Both the position numbers and the translations under genes were made by a program. 64,000 nt of DNA, from positions 62,001 to 126,000 of the forward strand of contig NZ_JADPEG010000003.1 of the NCBI RefSeq assembly GCF_015667585.1. The letters run 5' to 3'. Below are positions 19,205 to 28,071 of the stretch, one piece after another. Each line of letters starts with the position of its first letter. Position 1 is the first letter of the stretch. The notes beneath the pieces are model-generated. The model was not told the origin of the DNA and ran no database searches. It saw nothing but the letters and a program-made list of their open reading frames with translations. This DNA comes from Clostridium sp. D33t1_170424_F3. GTDB lineage: Bacteria; Bacillota; Clostridia; Oscillospirales; Acutalibacteraceae.

Positions 19205-22120
19205 TTACTTTACGCGGTAACCATAAACCGCGATTTCATTCAGCACAGCGTTATCGAATTTATCGATCTTCAAATGCGTGCCGCGCATGTTTGCGTCCAG
19301 TACCGTCCAGTGCTGATAATAACCCAGCCGGTCGGTCAGCGTGTGATCCGTGTCCCAGGTCTCGCCGTCCCCGGCGGTAAAATCGATCCGACCCACGTCG
19401 AACGTGTCGTAGAACGCGATGTGCGTGATGACGTATTCCCCGCCCAGATCAACGATCCCGGTCATCGGGAAGTCGGCGCTTTTGCCCCAGTAGGACTGGT
19501 GGCGCGTGACGGGCGCGGACAGCAGTTTGCCGTCCGGGAATTCCGGCACAAGGTCCTGCTCGTCAAAGAACTTCTGCACGTCGTCCGCGTATTTCTCCTT
19601 GTTCGGCACAATGTCTGCCGGGCTGAGGGACAATAGCCGCGGCGTGGTGTCGATGGGCGTTTCGGTGTCCAGCTCGGATACGCGGTAGCCGAACAGGCCG
19701 ATCTGCGTCAGTTCCGCGTTGTCGTATTTGTTGATCTGGAGGTAGCGCGTGCGCAGGTTGGTTTCAAGAACCTTCCAGCACATGTAAGTATTTAAGCCGT
19801 AGGAAACCGCCGTCGATTCGTTCCAGTCGCCCGGCTCGCCCTCCAGCAGCTCGATCTTGCCGGTGCCGTAGGTGTCGTAAAAGCCGATGTGGGTAATCAC
19901 GTATTCTTCCCCGAGGTCGATGGTCGCGCTGAGCGGGAAGGGGACGTGGTGGTGGTTGCCGAACGGGGTTTCAAAGTTCACGTTTTTGTCCAGCGCCATG
20001 GTCGGGCCGCGCGGCACGTCGTCCTGCTGGTCGAACAGGTTCTGGAAGCTCTGCATGTACGCGTCGTCGGTGGAGATCATTTCCGGGGAAACCGGGATTT
20101 TCTGCATCGTGGGGTCGGGGCGCAGCACGTCGCTGCCGCTGACCGTCACGAAGATGGGGCGCTCGCTCACGTCGACGGTCACCGTGCCGTCCGTAATCTC
20201 CAGATGGCACTTGATTCCGTCGGAGAAGCCGGGTTCCAGCTCCGTCAGCGTGGCCTTCTCCGCGCCGCCCACGTCGAGCGTGTAGCCCTCAATCGCGGAG
20301 CCGTCGATGGTCGGGCTCCAGAGCGCGTAAACCTCTTTGGAAGAATCGTCCGCGTCGCGGAATTTGTAGAGATAAAGGTCGTCGTCCTCGCAGACCGCTT
20401 CGTCAAAGACCATGTTTTCCAGCGCGTCCTTCATGGTGGAGACGTAGTACCACGCGGGCTTTTTCGTCCACGCGCCCTTTTCCGTCACCAGGCCGTCGTC
20501 CGCGTAGACGCCCCAGCTCGTGTCGCGGCTCATGAACATGGACAGCTTGTCGATGCCCGCGGACAGCGCCAGCAGGTACGCGCGGGTCAGACGGCTGCCG
20601 CGCGCCTCCAGATACTCCGCGTTCTCGCGGTTCCAGACGCCTTCTTTCACCTTGTCCGACGCGACGACGTTGAATTCTGAGCACCACAGCTCCTTGTCCG
20701 GCAGGTTTTCGTCGCGCCAGGCTGCCAGCTCTTCCAGATACGGCTTGAAGTCCGATTCCTCCGGGCAGTTTTCCGTCACGTATTTGTGGAAGTTGATGAT
20801 GTCCGGCACGAACCTGCCGTCGTCGCGGTTGTGTTCAAACCAGAACTTCATGGCCTCCAGATAGGGGATCACGCTCTTGCCGACCAGCCCGCCCATGGCG
20901 AGCTTTGCCGCCGGATCCGCGTTGACAATACCGTAGGTGTCCCCCAGTGCGTTTTCGTGCCCGTCGTAATCGGCGGAGCACATCGCCGCGTATTCGTAGG
21001 GGGTCATGTAGCTGGCCTTGCCCTCCCAGTCCTTGTTCTGCTCGTTGAAGTCCTCATAGATGCGCAGGTAGCCAAGGCCGGTCTTCGGCTCCTGATTTTC
21101 GCCCAGAATCAGCGTGCTTTCGTCCACTTTTTCCGCGCCGTAGCGCGCCGCGAACTGGTACAGTACGGAGGCGTGCGCCTCGTAGGACAGCGGGTCCGAC
21201 GCGTCCGCCCCGGCGGGGATCGGGATATTGTTGCTGCTCTCGTACTTGCCGCCGTCGCCCAGAATCCAGTCCGCCGTGCCCTGAATACACGGGATGACCT
21301 CCACCCCGCGCTCATACAGGTCGCGGTAGTACGCGTCAAAATCCCAGTAGCCGTTGGCGCTGGGCGAGAAGTAGTTCAGGCCGTCCTTGGTGGTAAAGGT
21401 CAGGTTGTGATACTCGCGCACGTTGCCGAGCGTCTGCAAAATGTCCAGCGGGTCGTCGATGAAGGCGTTCACGCCGCAGGCCGCGTCCGCCGTTGTGACG
21501 GGCTTTTCGTCCGGGACGTAGCCGTCGTCCGAAACCTCTTTGGAGTCGTCGCGGTAGCCGTACAGCGCCAGTTCGTTCGTGCCGCCGTCGCAGGAATTGG
21601 CCTCGATCTGCACGTAGCGGGTGCTTTCCGCCTCAACCGGGAACACGCGCCACGCCTGATACATGTTTGTCGTCACGGTGAACGCGTCCTCCCACTGGAA
21701 CGGTTCGCCTGTGCGGAACGTCACGTCGCATACGCCGTTGTTGTCGAACAGGCCGATGTCCGTGATGAAGTAGTACGCGCCCAGGTCGATGTAGCAGGAA
21801 ATCGGACAGTAGTCGTTCTTCTTCAGCGGGCTCCAGTTCCGGGACGTGGGCTTCTCCAGCAGTTTGCCGTCCGGCGTATCCGGCAGCTTGTCCTGCTCGT
21901 CCAGCAAAACCTGCGCCGGGGTGATGTACGAATCCGCAATGAACGCGATGGATTCGTCGGTGATCTGATCCGGGATGAGCGCGAGCTTTACGGCCTGCGC
22001 GGGGGCCTCCTCCGGCGCTGTCTCCGCCATCGCCAGCGGGCCGGTTGCCGCGGGCAGCAGAAGGGACAGGGAAAGCATCAGGCTCAAAAAGGCTTTGAAG
22101 CGGGAACGGTTGTGTTTCAT
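19205..22120 (-). CDS. Secreted clan GH-A-like glycoside hydrolase with three F5/8-type modules
   Basis: A 971-residue extracellular enzyme. Signal peptide 1-32; F5/8-type module about 50-190; catalytic (beta/alpha)8-like domain about 215-640; a beta-sandwich region; then two further F5/8-type modules (about 695-835 and 845-971), recognisable by repeated IDLGxxYxITxIxxxD phrases. Candidate catalytic acids are E360 (DFNEQ) and E482 (CSEFNV), 122 residues apart, the usual clan GH-A arrangement of acid/base NE and nucleophile. I cannot assign a GH family; GH39-, GH30- or GH5-like are all possible. AAAGGAGG precedes the ATG. It is likely to act on plant or host glycans outside the cell. Confidence 0.8.
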   Translation of the reverse strand: MKHNRSRFKAFLSLMLSLSLLLPAATGPLAMAETAPEEAPAQAVKLALIPDQITDESIAFIADSYITPAQVLLDEQDKLPDTPDGKLLEKPTSRNWSPLKKNDYCPISCYIDLGAYYFITDIGLFDNNGVCDVTFRTGEPFQWEDAFTVTTNMYQAWRVFPVEAESTRYVQIEANSCDGGTNELALYGYRDDSKEVSDDGYVPDEKPVTTADAACGVNAFIDDPLDILQTLGNVREYHNLTFTTKDGLNYFSPSANGYWDFDAYYRDLYERGVEVIPCIQGTADWILGDGGKYESSNNIPIPAGADASDPLSYEAHASVLYQFAARYGAEKVDESTLILGENQEPKTGLGYLRIYEDFNEQNKDWEGKASYMTPYEYAAMCSADYDGHENALGDTYGIVNADPAAKLAMGGLVGKSVIPYLEAMKFWFEHNRDDGRFVPDIINFHKYVTENCPEESDFKPYLEELAAWRDENLPDKELWCSEFNVVASDKVKEGVWNRENAEYLEARGSRLTRAYLLALSAGIDKLSMFMSRDTSWGVYADDGLVTEKGAWTKKPAWYYVSTMKDALENMVFDEAVCEDDDLYLYKFRDADDSSKEVYALWSPTIDGSAIEGYTLDVGGAEKATLTELEPGFSDGIKCHLEITDGTVTVDVSERPIFVTVSGSDVLRPDPTMQKIPVSPEMISTDDAYMQSFQNLFDQQDDVPRGPTMALDKNVNFETPFGNHHHVPFPLSATIDLGEEYVITHIGFYDTYGTGKIELLEGEPGDWNESTAVSYGLNTYMCWKVLETNLRTRYLQINKYDNAELTQIGLFGYRVSELDTETPIDTTPRLLSLSPADIVPNKEKYADDVQKFFDEQDLVPEFPDGKLLSAPVTRHQSYWGKSADFPMTGIVDLGGEYVITHIAFYDTFDVGRIDFTAGDGETWDTDHTLTDRLGYYQHWTVLDANMRGTHLKIDKFDNAVLNEIAVYGYRVK

Positions 22121-22123
22121 AAA
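22029..22123. repeat. 95-bp direct repeat, copy 1 (signal-peptide region of the glycosidase gene)
   Basis: This stretch recurs at 24073-24167 with only two mismatches. It contains the start codon and first 30 codons of the glycosidase. The two copies bracket an AT-rich island. Confidence 0.9.
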
Positions 22124-22375
22124 CTTTGCCTCCTTTTAAGTTTTCCAATTTTATATACTAGAGCCAATAATTTGAAAGCATATAGCAAAAAGGGTGGAAG
22201 ATTTATGCGTTTTATCCAAAATGATTATATAAAATTTTATATTTGTTTACATTAACTAACTATTTAAAAAAAATTAGTTAACCTTTTTTTAGAATAATTG
22301 TCCCCTTTTACTCTTTTTTATCGTTTATGTTAATAGAGAGAACTTTTTAATGTTTAAGAAAGAGAGGGAACCTAA

Positions 22376-23350
22376 ATGAAGCGTTTGAAAAAAATTTGTT
22401 TATGCTGTGCTATTGTAGTAACAGGCGTCTTTTTATTATTAATACCTATGCGATTTAAAAAATTACATGAAGACGGATCAGAATCACATTCTTATAAATC
22501 ATATTCCTCTATGATGATAGAACGAATTCCTCAAAGACCACAGATCTTAGATGGACAAGACTTTCTTCGTGTAAATTTGAAAATGACATATCAGTTTAGC
22601 GAAGATAAAGAAATAAGATTAATTGTTTTGAATAATTTTGATCCAGTTCCTTTCTGTTTAGATTCAACCGCTGAAAGTGATACGAAGGTATTATTATTGG
22701 AAAAGTCAGATGTTCAAATGGAAAGCTGCATTCAAATCGATATTTCAAATGTAAATTATAAAGTCAATGATATAGTGATTATGCTGCTAGAACAGCATAA
22801 TGGATATATCACGCCAATATTTTTCAATCGATTTCAGGTGAATGTTGAAAAGGAAAAAAGAGAGTATTCCAGTCCAGAAAGGTGCCTGCCTGTCAGCACT
22901 GATATATTCGATGTTACCAGCGCTAATTTTAGCAGTTCTATTTTATCTTATGAAGGGGAAAATCCGTTTGATTGTTCGATTGTTTCTAAAAGTCAACTTT
23001 TACAGGATAATAAATGTATTTCATATGTTAACTATCCTAAAACAGTATTTGAGTCAAAGTTTTACAACGAAGGAATTTTTAATGATCCAGAGAAAATAGA
23101 CTATATGGTTTTTTATATCGCAAACGGGAAAACAGTATTGCCTTACAAGAAGTATTATAATTTGAAAATAAATCAACCTCTATATATTTCAACAGATTTT
23201 AATGATCCTGTTTTTCAAAATCCGGAATTTGAATATTTAACGCCTGTAGTCTGTCCGTATCCTTTAGGCTATACGGATGCTTTTTTAAAGACTTATAAAA
23301 TGCAATTATATTCTGCCCCTGCAGTATTATCAAATATAATGTGTAATTAG
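22376..23350 (+). CDS. AT-rich island protein 1, membrane-anchored, unknown
   Basis: A 324-residue protein I do not recognise. One hydrophobic segment (about 7-26, preceded by KRLKK) would anchor it with the rest outside. The exported part looks beta-rich, without catalytic motifs that I can name. Base composition is much lower in GC than the rest of the window, and codon use (AAA, TTA, ATA) differs sharply, which suggests horizontal transfer. An AGAGAGGG site precedes the ATG. It is followed after 15 bp by the next gene, so the two are probably cotranscribed. The 22121-22375 gap is AT-rich and holds no clear gene. Confidence 0.75.
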   Translation: MKRLKKICLCCAIVVTGVFLLLIPMRFKKLHEDGSESHSYKSYSSMMIERIPQRPQILDGQDFLRVNLKMTYQFSEDKEIRLIVLNNFDPVPFCLDSTAESDTKVLLLEKSDVQMESCIQIDISNVNYKVNDIVIMLLEQHNGYITPIFFNRFQVNVEKEKREYSSPERCLPVSTDIFDVTSANFSSSILSYEGENPFDCSIVSKSQLLQDNKCISYVNYPKTVFESKFYNEGIFNDPEKIDYMVFYIANGKTVLPYKKYYNLKINQPLYISTDFNDPVFQNPEFEYLTPVVCPYPLGYTDAFLKTYKMQLYSAPAVLSNIMCN

Positions 23351-23365
23351 AAAGGAGAATAGAAA

Positions 23366-23848
23366 ATGAAAAAGTTATTATCTTTTGGGTTGGCACTAGT
23401 TCTTTCCGTTGGATTAAGTATCCAAACATTTGCTGCCGGTGTAAAACAGCCAGAGGTGATTATAGTACAAGCATCTCCATCAAAAATATCTGGCTATGAG
23501 CGTGGAAATGCAAGAACAGCTGCAGACAGGCATGCGTATTGTTATGACAGGGTTGGAGTAAATAACTTCCAATCGAAAGACAGTGCGTGGGCATCGACAG
23601 AGCTTGTTCCGGTCGATCTTTCTTTTGTCATTACTTGGGATATTCGTCATAATATCCAGTTGTGGGATAGTATTATAGGGGTTCAGGCGGAATCAACCAC
23701 AACTTCTTGGCAAACAGATTATAAATATACCGAAACAATGTATATGTCATTACCAAATAAGGCTGGTGCATTGGGTAATTTCAACATATGGGATGATAAT
23801 GGCGTTTTAATTCAGCAAGAAGTTGTAAAAGCAGGTTCGTTTTTCTAA
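23366..23848 (+). CDS. AT-rich island protein 2, small secreted protein, unknown
   Basis: A 160-residue protein with a clean signal peptide (1-23, QTFAAG) and AAAGGAG ribosome site. The mature part has no family I recognise; it contains RTAADRHAYCYDR and a Trp-rich middle (ITWDIRHNIQLWDS). It shares AT-rich composition and operon context with the preceding gene, and may be a secreted partner of it (inference). Confidence 0.72.
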   Translation: MKKLLSFGLALVLSVGLSIQTFAAGVKQPEVIIVQASPSKISGYERGNARTAADRHAYCYDRVGVNNFQSKDSAWASTELVPVDLSFVITWDIRHNIQLWDSIIGVQAESTTTSWQTDYKYTETMYMSLPNKAGALGNFNIWDDNGVLIQQEVVKAGSFF

Positions 23849-23915
23849 TTAATTTTTAGAGCGTTGCAGGGGCAGAATGTTTATAAAAACACATTTGGAA
23901 AGATGCTAGAAAATC

Positions 23916-23959
23916 AGAGAAGCGGATACAAAGGAAATGTATCTGCTTCTTTGATTTTT
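23916..23959 (+). terminator. Terminator of the AT-rich two-gene operon
   Basis: AGAAGCGGATAC (23918-23929) pairs with GTATCTGCTTCT (23939-23950) with one mismatch, followed by a T-rich tract. Confidence 0.75.
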
Positions 23960-24164
23960 ACAGTTCTTTATAAAATGTACCGTACAGCCAGTTTTCGTCC
24001 ACGTTAAGGATTTTACAAAAGCACATCAATTCGTAGTCGGTAACAGTGCATTTATCCAGTTCAATTCTGCTGATCGCCAGCGGGCCAGTTGCCGCGGGCA
24101 GCAGCAGGGACAGGGAAAGCATCAGGCTCAAAAAGGCTTTGAAGCGGGAACGGTTGTGTTTCAT
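23958..24164 (-). pseudogene. Chimeric remnant: glycosidase signal peptide fused to an XRE C-terminus
   Basis: The first 30 codons are the duplicated glycosidase signal peptide (MKHNRSRFKAF). They run in frame into 38 residues typical of the second half of a Cro/CI domain (ISRIELDKCTVTDYELMCF). The helix-turn-helix N-terminal half is missing. The frame is open, but a secreted half-domain makes no functional sense, so I call it a recombination scar. Confidence 0.75.
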
Positions 24165-24167
24165 AAA
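24073..24167. repeat. 95-bp direct repeat, copy 2
   Basis: Matches 22029-22123 at 93 of 95 positions, in the same orientation, 2,044 bp away. Here it is the 5' end of the chimeric remnant. Confidence 0.9.
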
Positions 24168-24302
24168 AGCATCTTCCTGTCTGTTTGTATTGTTGTGGGA
24201 TTTGTCCTTCATACCTTACCATTTTTCCGATGCGGTATGAATCCCATAAAAACAATTTACTAAAATTTACCAATCAATTATATGGAAGATGCCGGATACG
24301 CG

Positions 24303-24554
24303 CTACTTATGTAATTGCTCAAATAACGTTCTTCTTCTGGAAGACGCGGGGGAAACGCCCAGCAGATCATCCGTACTGGTCTGATAAAACGACGCCAGCG
24401 TCACCACCGCCTGAACGGGAATGGAGTAAATGCCCAGCTCATAGGAGGAGTAGGTACTCTGACAAACGTGCAGGATGTCCGCAAGCTGCTGCTGGGTCAG
24501 GTCGCGGTCTTCCCGTAATTCACGGATTCTGTTACGTAAATATTCCAATGGCAA
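24303..24554 (-). CDS. Small XRE-family regulator
   Basis: An 83-residue Cro/CI-type protein: RIRELREDRDLTQQQLADIL, then a recognition helix region CQSTYSSYELG and a fourth helix ending DDLLGV. No effector domain. It lies at the edge of the AT-rich island and may control it, or be the intact neighbour of the broken XRE fragment next door (inference). The 24555-24816 gap shows no gene. Confidence 0.85.
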   Translation of the reverse strand: MPLEYLRNRIRELREDRDLTQQQLADILHVCQSTYSSYELGIYSIPVQAVVTLASFYQTSTDDLLGVSPASSRRRTLFEQLHK

Positions 24555-24816
24555 TTCACCTCGGGAAAAGGATACTATATTTTTCTGGAATTTTTACATC
24601 GATGAAACGTAGGGCTGCGATTTTATTTTTGATAAAAACAATTACTCCCCCAAAGTACATGGTTTTTATACAGGGTTATTGCTGTTTGGCGATGAAATAG
24701 GGCTTGCTTGATAAATTACAGATGGTGTAAAAGGAGTGATTTACTTGGATTTACCATACAGATATAATAAAGAGGGAAACATACGCTGATGCGGCATCAT
24801 GAAAGGAGGCTTTCGT

Positions 24817-25209
24817 ATGAAAAGATGGATTTGGCTGCTTTTGCCGGTGGTATGTGTGGTCTGCTGTACCGCCTGCCGTCATGTGGACGAAAACCATTTG
24901 GAAATCTACACCGGTGGCCGGACGGAGCAGGTGTTTTCCACCACGGATTCCGACTTGCAGGTGCGGTTTATGACAATGGTCAACGAGTATGAGGCGTTCG
25001 ACGGCAATGTGGATGCGGACCAACCGGACTATGTCGTTTCCGTCGGCCCGGTGGACGCGGAAAATGGCACGGCGGAATACCGAGTTTGGCTGGTGGAAGG
25101 AAAGCTTGTGTTTGAAACGCCCGCGTTCCCGGGGATCCCATCCCAGATGATTGTTTCCAAACATCCGGCGGAAGCTTTTACGGAGCTGTGGGAATCAGAG
25201 CAGCGATAG
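24817..25209 (+). CDS. Putative lipoprotein, unknown
   Basis: A 130-residue protein. The signal peptide ends in a lipobox (VCCTAC, lipidated Cys about residue 20), so it should be anchored to the outer face of the membrane. The mature part (HVDENHLEIYTGGRTEQVF) matches no family I recognise. The start at 24817 has GAAAGGAGG; an earlier in-frame ATG at 24799 would put that site inside the gene. Confidence 0.75.
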   Translation: MKRWIWLLLPVVCVVCCTACRHVDENHLEIYTGGRTEQVFSTTDSDLQVRFMTMVNEYEAFDGNVDADQPDYVVSVGPVDAENGTAEYRVWLVEGKLVFETPAFPGIPSQMIVSKHPAEAFTELWESEQR

Positions 25210-25237
25210 ATCCGGTTTTTTAAATTGCGGACAATAT

Positions 25238-25290
25238 AAAAACAGCTCCCCTGCTGGCGGTTACAAATCGCCAACGAGGGAGCTGTTTTA
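25238..25290. terminator. Bidirectional terminator between lipoprotein and zinc-ribbon gene
   Basis: AAAACAGCTCCC and GGGAGCTGTTTT pair, with an inner GGCGGTT/AATCGCC stem. Genes are convergent. Confidence 0.85.
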
Positions 25291-25299
25291 AACATTGGG

Positions 25300-26907
25300 T
25301 TAACTTGTTTCAAGGATTTTCACGCTTACCTGTGGTACAGACGCGGTTGTAGTTTCACTGGTGAAATACTGCACTACGCCGTTATAGTATCCATAGATGG
25401 TAACAATATCTCCTTCCAGAATACGGGGCTGATTTTGCAAAGCATATGCAAAATAGAAAACCATATCCGTTTCTCCGCTCTCGTCGTACAAACGGACCAG
25501 ATAAAAGTTGGCGTTTTTTGTTTTTTGGGAAATTTGAAAAACTTTACCTTGAAAAGTGGTGAAACGTCCTTGATAGGTGTCAGGGTCACGCAAGTATTGA
25601 TTGTAAAATGCTGAAGTGACCGGTTCGCTTTGTTCCAGTATGTCCTGCTTGAGCTGTAGTTTCTTTATAAGAGATTCAGCTTCTTTCAGTTTCTCATGAT
25701 TGGTCACAGCTTTTCGTTTTTCCAGGGGAATGGCATCGACTTGTTTCCGGGTTTCTTCAATCAAATCCTGTTTCTCCAGCGTTACTTCTCCGATTTCATC
25801 AATGGTGTCTTCTGCGTCTTTCACCATCTGGTCAAGGCGCTCCGCTTCCTCTTTTTGCAGGCCTTCTAATGTACGATTGGCCTTCATCAAAACATTTGCG
25901 TTTTGAATAAGTTCTTTTATGTGGCCAGGAAGAGAGTTGTATTCTTTTAGAAGATTATTAATCTGGGGCGCTTTATCTAAGGTGACAGTTCCAATGTCTT
26001 TTATTTTTTTAGAAAATTGTTCAGCCTTTATTTGATATTCAGTAGTGTCTATAACGGAAATTTCAACGCCATTGCTGATTTTTCCGTTATCATACAGATA
26101 TATATAGGTTGTTCCTGCGTGTTTGGCGGTAATCTTTCCACGAAGTATCTCGTCGTCGATAAATTGTTCCACCAGAAGGACGTCGTCTTCCGTGGAGAGA
26201 AAATAAGTATCGTCATATAATGCGTCTGACGGAGTAATTTTGAAATCGATATATTCTGATTCATCAAGATTCAACGCATGGGGCTCACAGAGGATTTGAA
26301 GTTGTTCCGGCCGTATTTTGGTAGAATCGATATAGAGAAGGAACCAAGAGGTCGCAATCGCCAAAAAGACTGCGCCAAAGCTGCAAGTGATAACGGTATT
26401 GACAGTCCGGCCCCAGTCCTTGTGAAATTTCCATAACAAGAGAGCGCCAAGAGGAAAAAACAGAAGCAAGGCGGCGATGCAGACCCAAGTGTTTTCATAC
26501 CAGGGTTCTTGCGGATCGTCGTCCTCATCTCCCCATGCGGGCCGCAGACTCGACAAGATCTCCGGAACAGCGGGATTCCTGCCCGTGGGCGGATTGCTGA
26601 AAGCATTGTGCGGCAGGTCCGCGGAAAATGTATGGTTTGGCGCGGACGAAGGGGAAAACACGGGTGTATCTGCAGGGGGCGGGGACGGTTCCGGCGTTGC
26701 TGGCGGCACGGAGGGTTCCGCCACGGGTTCAGGCGTAGATACAGGCGCGGATACAGACTGTCCGTTGTCCCTTATATAGGTACGGTCCATAAATGCCGGC
26801 GGCAGCTCGTCTTTTTTCAAAGAGATCGCCGGTTTCAACTTGGCGCCGCATTCATTGCAATAGTTTGCCTGCTCCGGATTTTCTGTTCCGCAATTTCGGC
26901 ATTTCAT
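25300..26907 (-). CDS. Zinc-ribbon membrane protein with Ig-like, coiled-coil and OB-like domains
   Basis: A 535-residue protein. An N-terminal cytoplasmic zinc ribbon (C3, C6, C17, C20; CRNCGTENPE...CNEC) is joined by a Pro/Ser-rich linker (about 45-125) to two membrane segments (about 143-160 and 175-193). Outside there follows an Ig-like segment (about 205-290), a helical, probably coiled-coil part (about 295-410, with VTLDK and VTLEK repeats) and an OB-like beta domain (about 425-535, FQGKVFQISQ, GDIVTIYGYYNG). Function unknown; such proteins are common in gut Clostridia. It is cotranscribable with the paralogue just upstream (26974-27885). Confidence 0.78.
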   Translation of the reverse strand: MKCRNCGTENPEQANYCNECGAKLKPAISLKKDELPPAFMDRTYIRDNGQSVSAPVSTPEPVAEPSVPPATPEPSPPPADTPVFSPSSAPNHTFSADLPHNAFSNPPTGRNPAVPEILSSLRPAWGDEDDDPQEPWYENTWVCIAALLLFFPLGALLLWKFHKDWGRTVNTVITCSFGAVFLAIATSWFLLYIDSTKIRPEQLQILCEPHALNLDESEYIDFKITPSDALYDDTYFLSTEDDVLLVEQFIDDEILRGKITAKHAGTTYIYLYDNGKISNGVEISVIDTTEYQIKAEQFSKKIKDIGTVTLDKAPQINNLLKEYNSLPGHIKELIQNANVLMKANRTLEGLQKEEAERLDQMVKDAEDTIDEIGEVTLEKQDLIEETRKQVDAIPLEKRKAVTNHEKLKEAESLIKKLQLKQDILEQSEPVTSAFYNQYLRDPDTYQGRFTTFQGKVFQISQKTKNANFYLVRLYDESGETDMVFYFAYALQNQPRILEGDIVTIYGYYNGVVQYFTSETTTASVPQVSVKILETS

Positions 26908-26919
26908 GTTTCTTCCTCC

Positions 26920-26973
26920 TTATCCTGCTTTGACGATTTCCGCACTCACCTGCGGCACGGTTGCGCTGACATC
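26920..26973 (-). pseudogene. Vestigial C-terminal tail of the second zinc-ribbon paralogue
   Basis: Directly after the stop of 26974-27885, the same frame continues for 17 codons (DVSATVPQVSAEIVKAG) to a second stop. These align with the last residues of the intact paralogue (ASVPQVSVKILETS). The intervening OB-like domain is gone. Confidence 0.75.
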
Positions 26974-27885
26974 TTAAAATGATTGCATCTGATGGAGCTT
27001 TTTGAGCTGGGCTTCCGCCTTTGTTAGTATTTCCGCGCTTTTGACCCGCCCCTTAGCCTGATCCGATAAAGCGTCGTAGCGGCGTTTAAGTTCGTGTATC
27101 ATATCCTCTTTGTCCAACGTGACTTTTCCAATCGCAGCGATTTCTTCCTCGATCATGTCTGCCAGCCGCCCGGATTCCGCGTCTATTACCGTGACAAGGA
27201 CAAGTTCGCTGCGTTTGCTGCTGTTATCCAGGCAGATGTATGTTTCCCCCTCGCTGACAGCGGTCAATTTTCCCTGTATTTCGCCGTCCCGGTTTACCCG
27301 TTCAAATGTAGCGACGTTTGGATAGTAGCTGATAAATTGAAGGTTATCCAGGGTAGAGGAAGGTGCATTGGTAGCAAGGCGCAGGTATTCCTCTGCCCCG
27401 ACAAATGTGTATCTATGATCTTCGCAGTCAATCTGTACATCCCTGGGAGGATAAGGCATCAGGTTGCTCCCCGGCATCAGCAGACAAAAACCGGCGAAAA
27501 CGACGATAAGAAAGAGAGTAAAAACAGCCATATATTTGGCGAACTTTTTCATTATATCAGAAGTCGAGACCTCGAGCGTTTCTTTTTCCATTGGAAAGTC
27601 CTCGGCAAACGCCTTGGATAAATCCATGTCGTCGTTCTCCGATCGTTCCTCCAGAACATCGTCAAACGGTTCTTCGCAGGTGTCGTCCTCCTCCGGCAGT
27701 TCCTCCAAAAGATCGTCAACAGGTTCCATATAAAAGTCCTCTTCTGCCGGAACCGGTTCGCAGTCCAGAAAAGCGGGCGGCAGCGGGTCCTTCTTCAAAC
27801 AGACCAAGGGACGGAGCCGGACGCTGCAATTCATGCAAAAGCGCGCTTCTTCCGGGTTTTCCGTACCACAGTTTTGGCACTTCAT
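26974..27885 (-). CDS. Zinc-ribbon membrane protein, shortened paralogue
   Basis: A 303-residue paralogue of 25300-26907: same zinc ribbon (CQNCGTENPE...CMNC), the same LKKDPLPPAF phrase, an acidic linker, one membrane segment (about 118-137), an Ig-like segment and the helical part with VTLDK. It ends where the partner's coiled coil continues, so it lacks the OB-like domain. The start at 27885 has GGGAGG; the longer frame to 27984 is not supported. The truncation looks secondary because a remnant of the tail persists after the stop. Confidence 0.78.
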   Translation of the reverse strand: MKCQNCGTENPEEARFCMNCSVRLRPLVCLKKDPLPPAFLDCEPVPAEEDFYMEPVDDLLEELPEEDDTCEEPFDDVLEERSENDDMDLSKAFAEDFPMEKETLEVSTSDIMKKFAKYMAVFTLFLIVVFAGFCLLMPGSNLMPYPPRDVQIDCEDHRYTFVGAEEYLRLATNAPSSTLDNLQFISYYPNVATFERVNRDGEIQGKLTAVSEGETYICLDNSSKRSELVLVTVIDAESGRLADMIEEEIAAIGKVTLDKEDMIHELKRRYDALSDQAKGRVKSAEILTKAEAQLKKLHQMQSF

Positions 27886-28071
27886 GTTTCTTCCTCCCTG
27901 TCCTGATGCTGCTTCCAGTATAGCACGTGCGGGATTTCCCAGGAAATATTTTATCACTTTGTCATCATTTGTAACCGAAACCATGAAAAATTTTCACGTC
28001 CGGCATTGTGTTATGGATAGAAACCCGCAAAAACCGGCGGGATCGCCGCTGCAGGATAAGGAGGAGAAACC

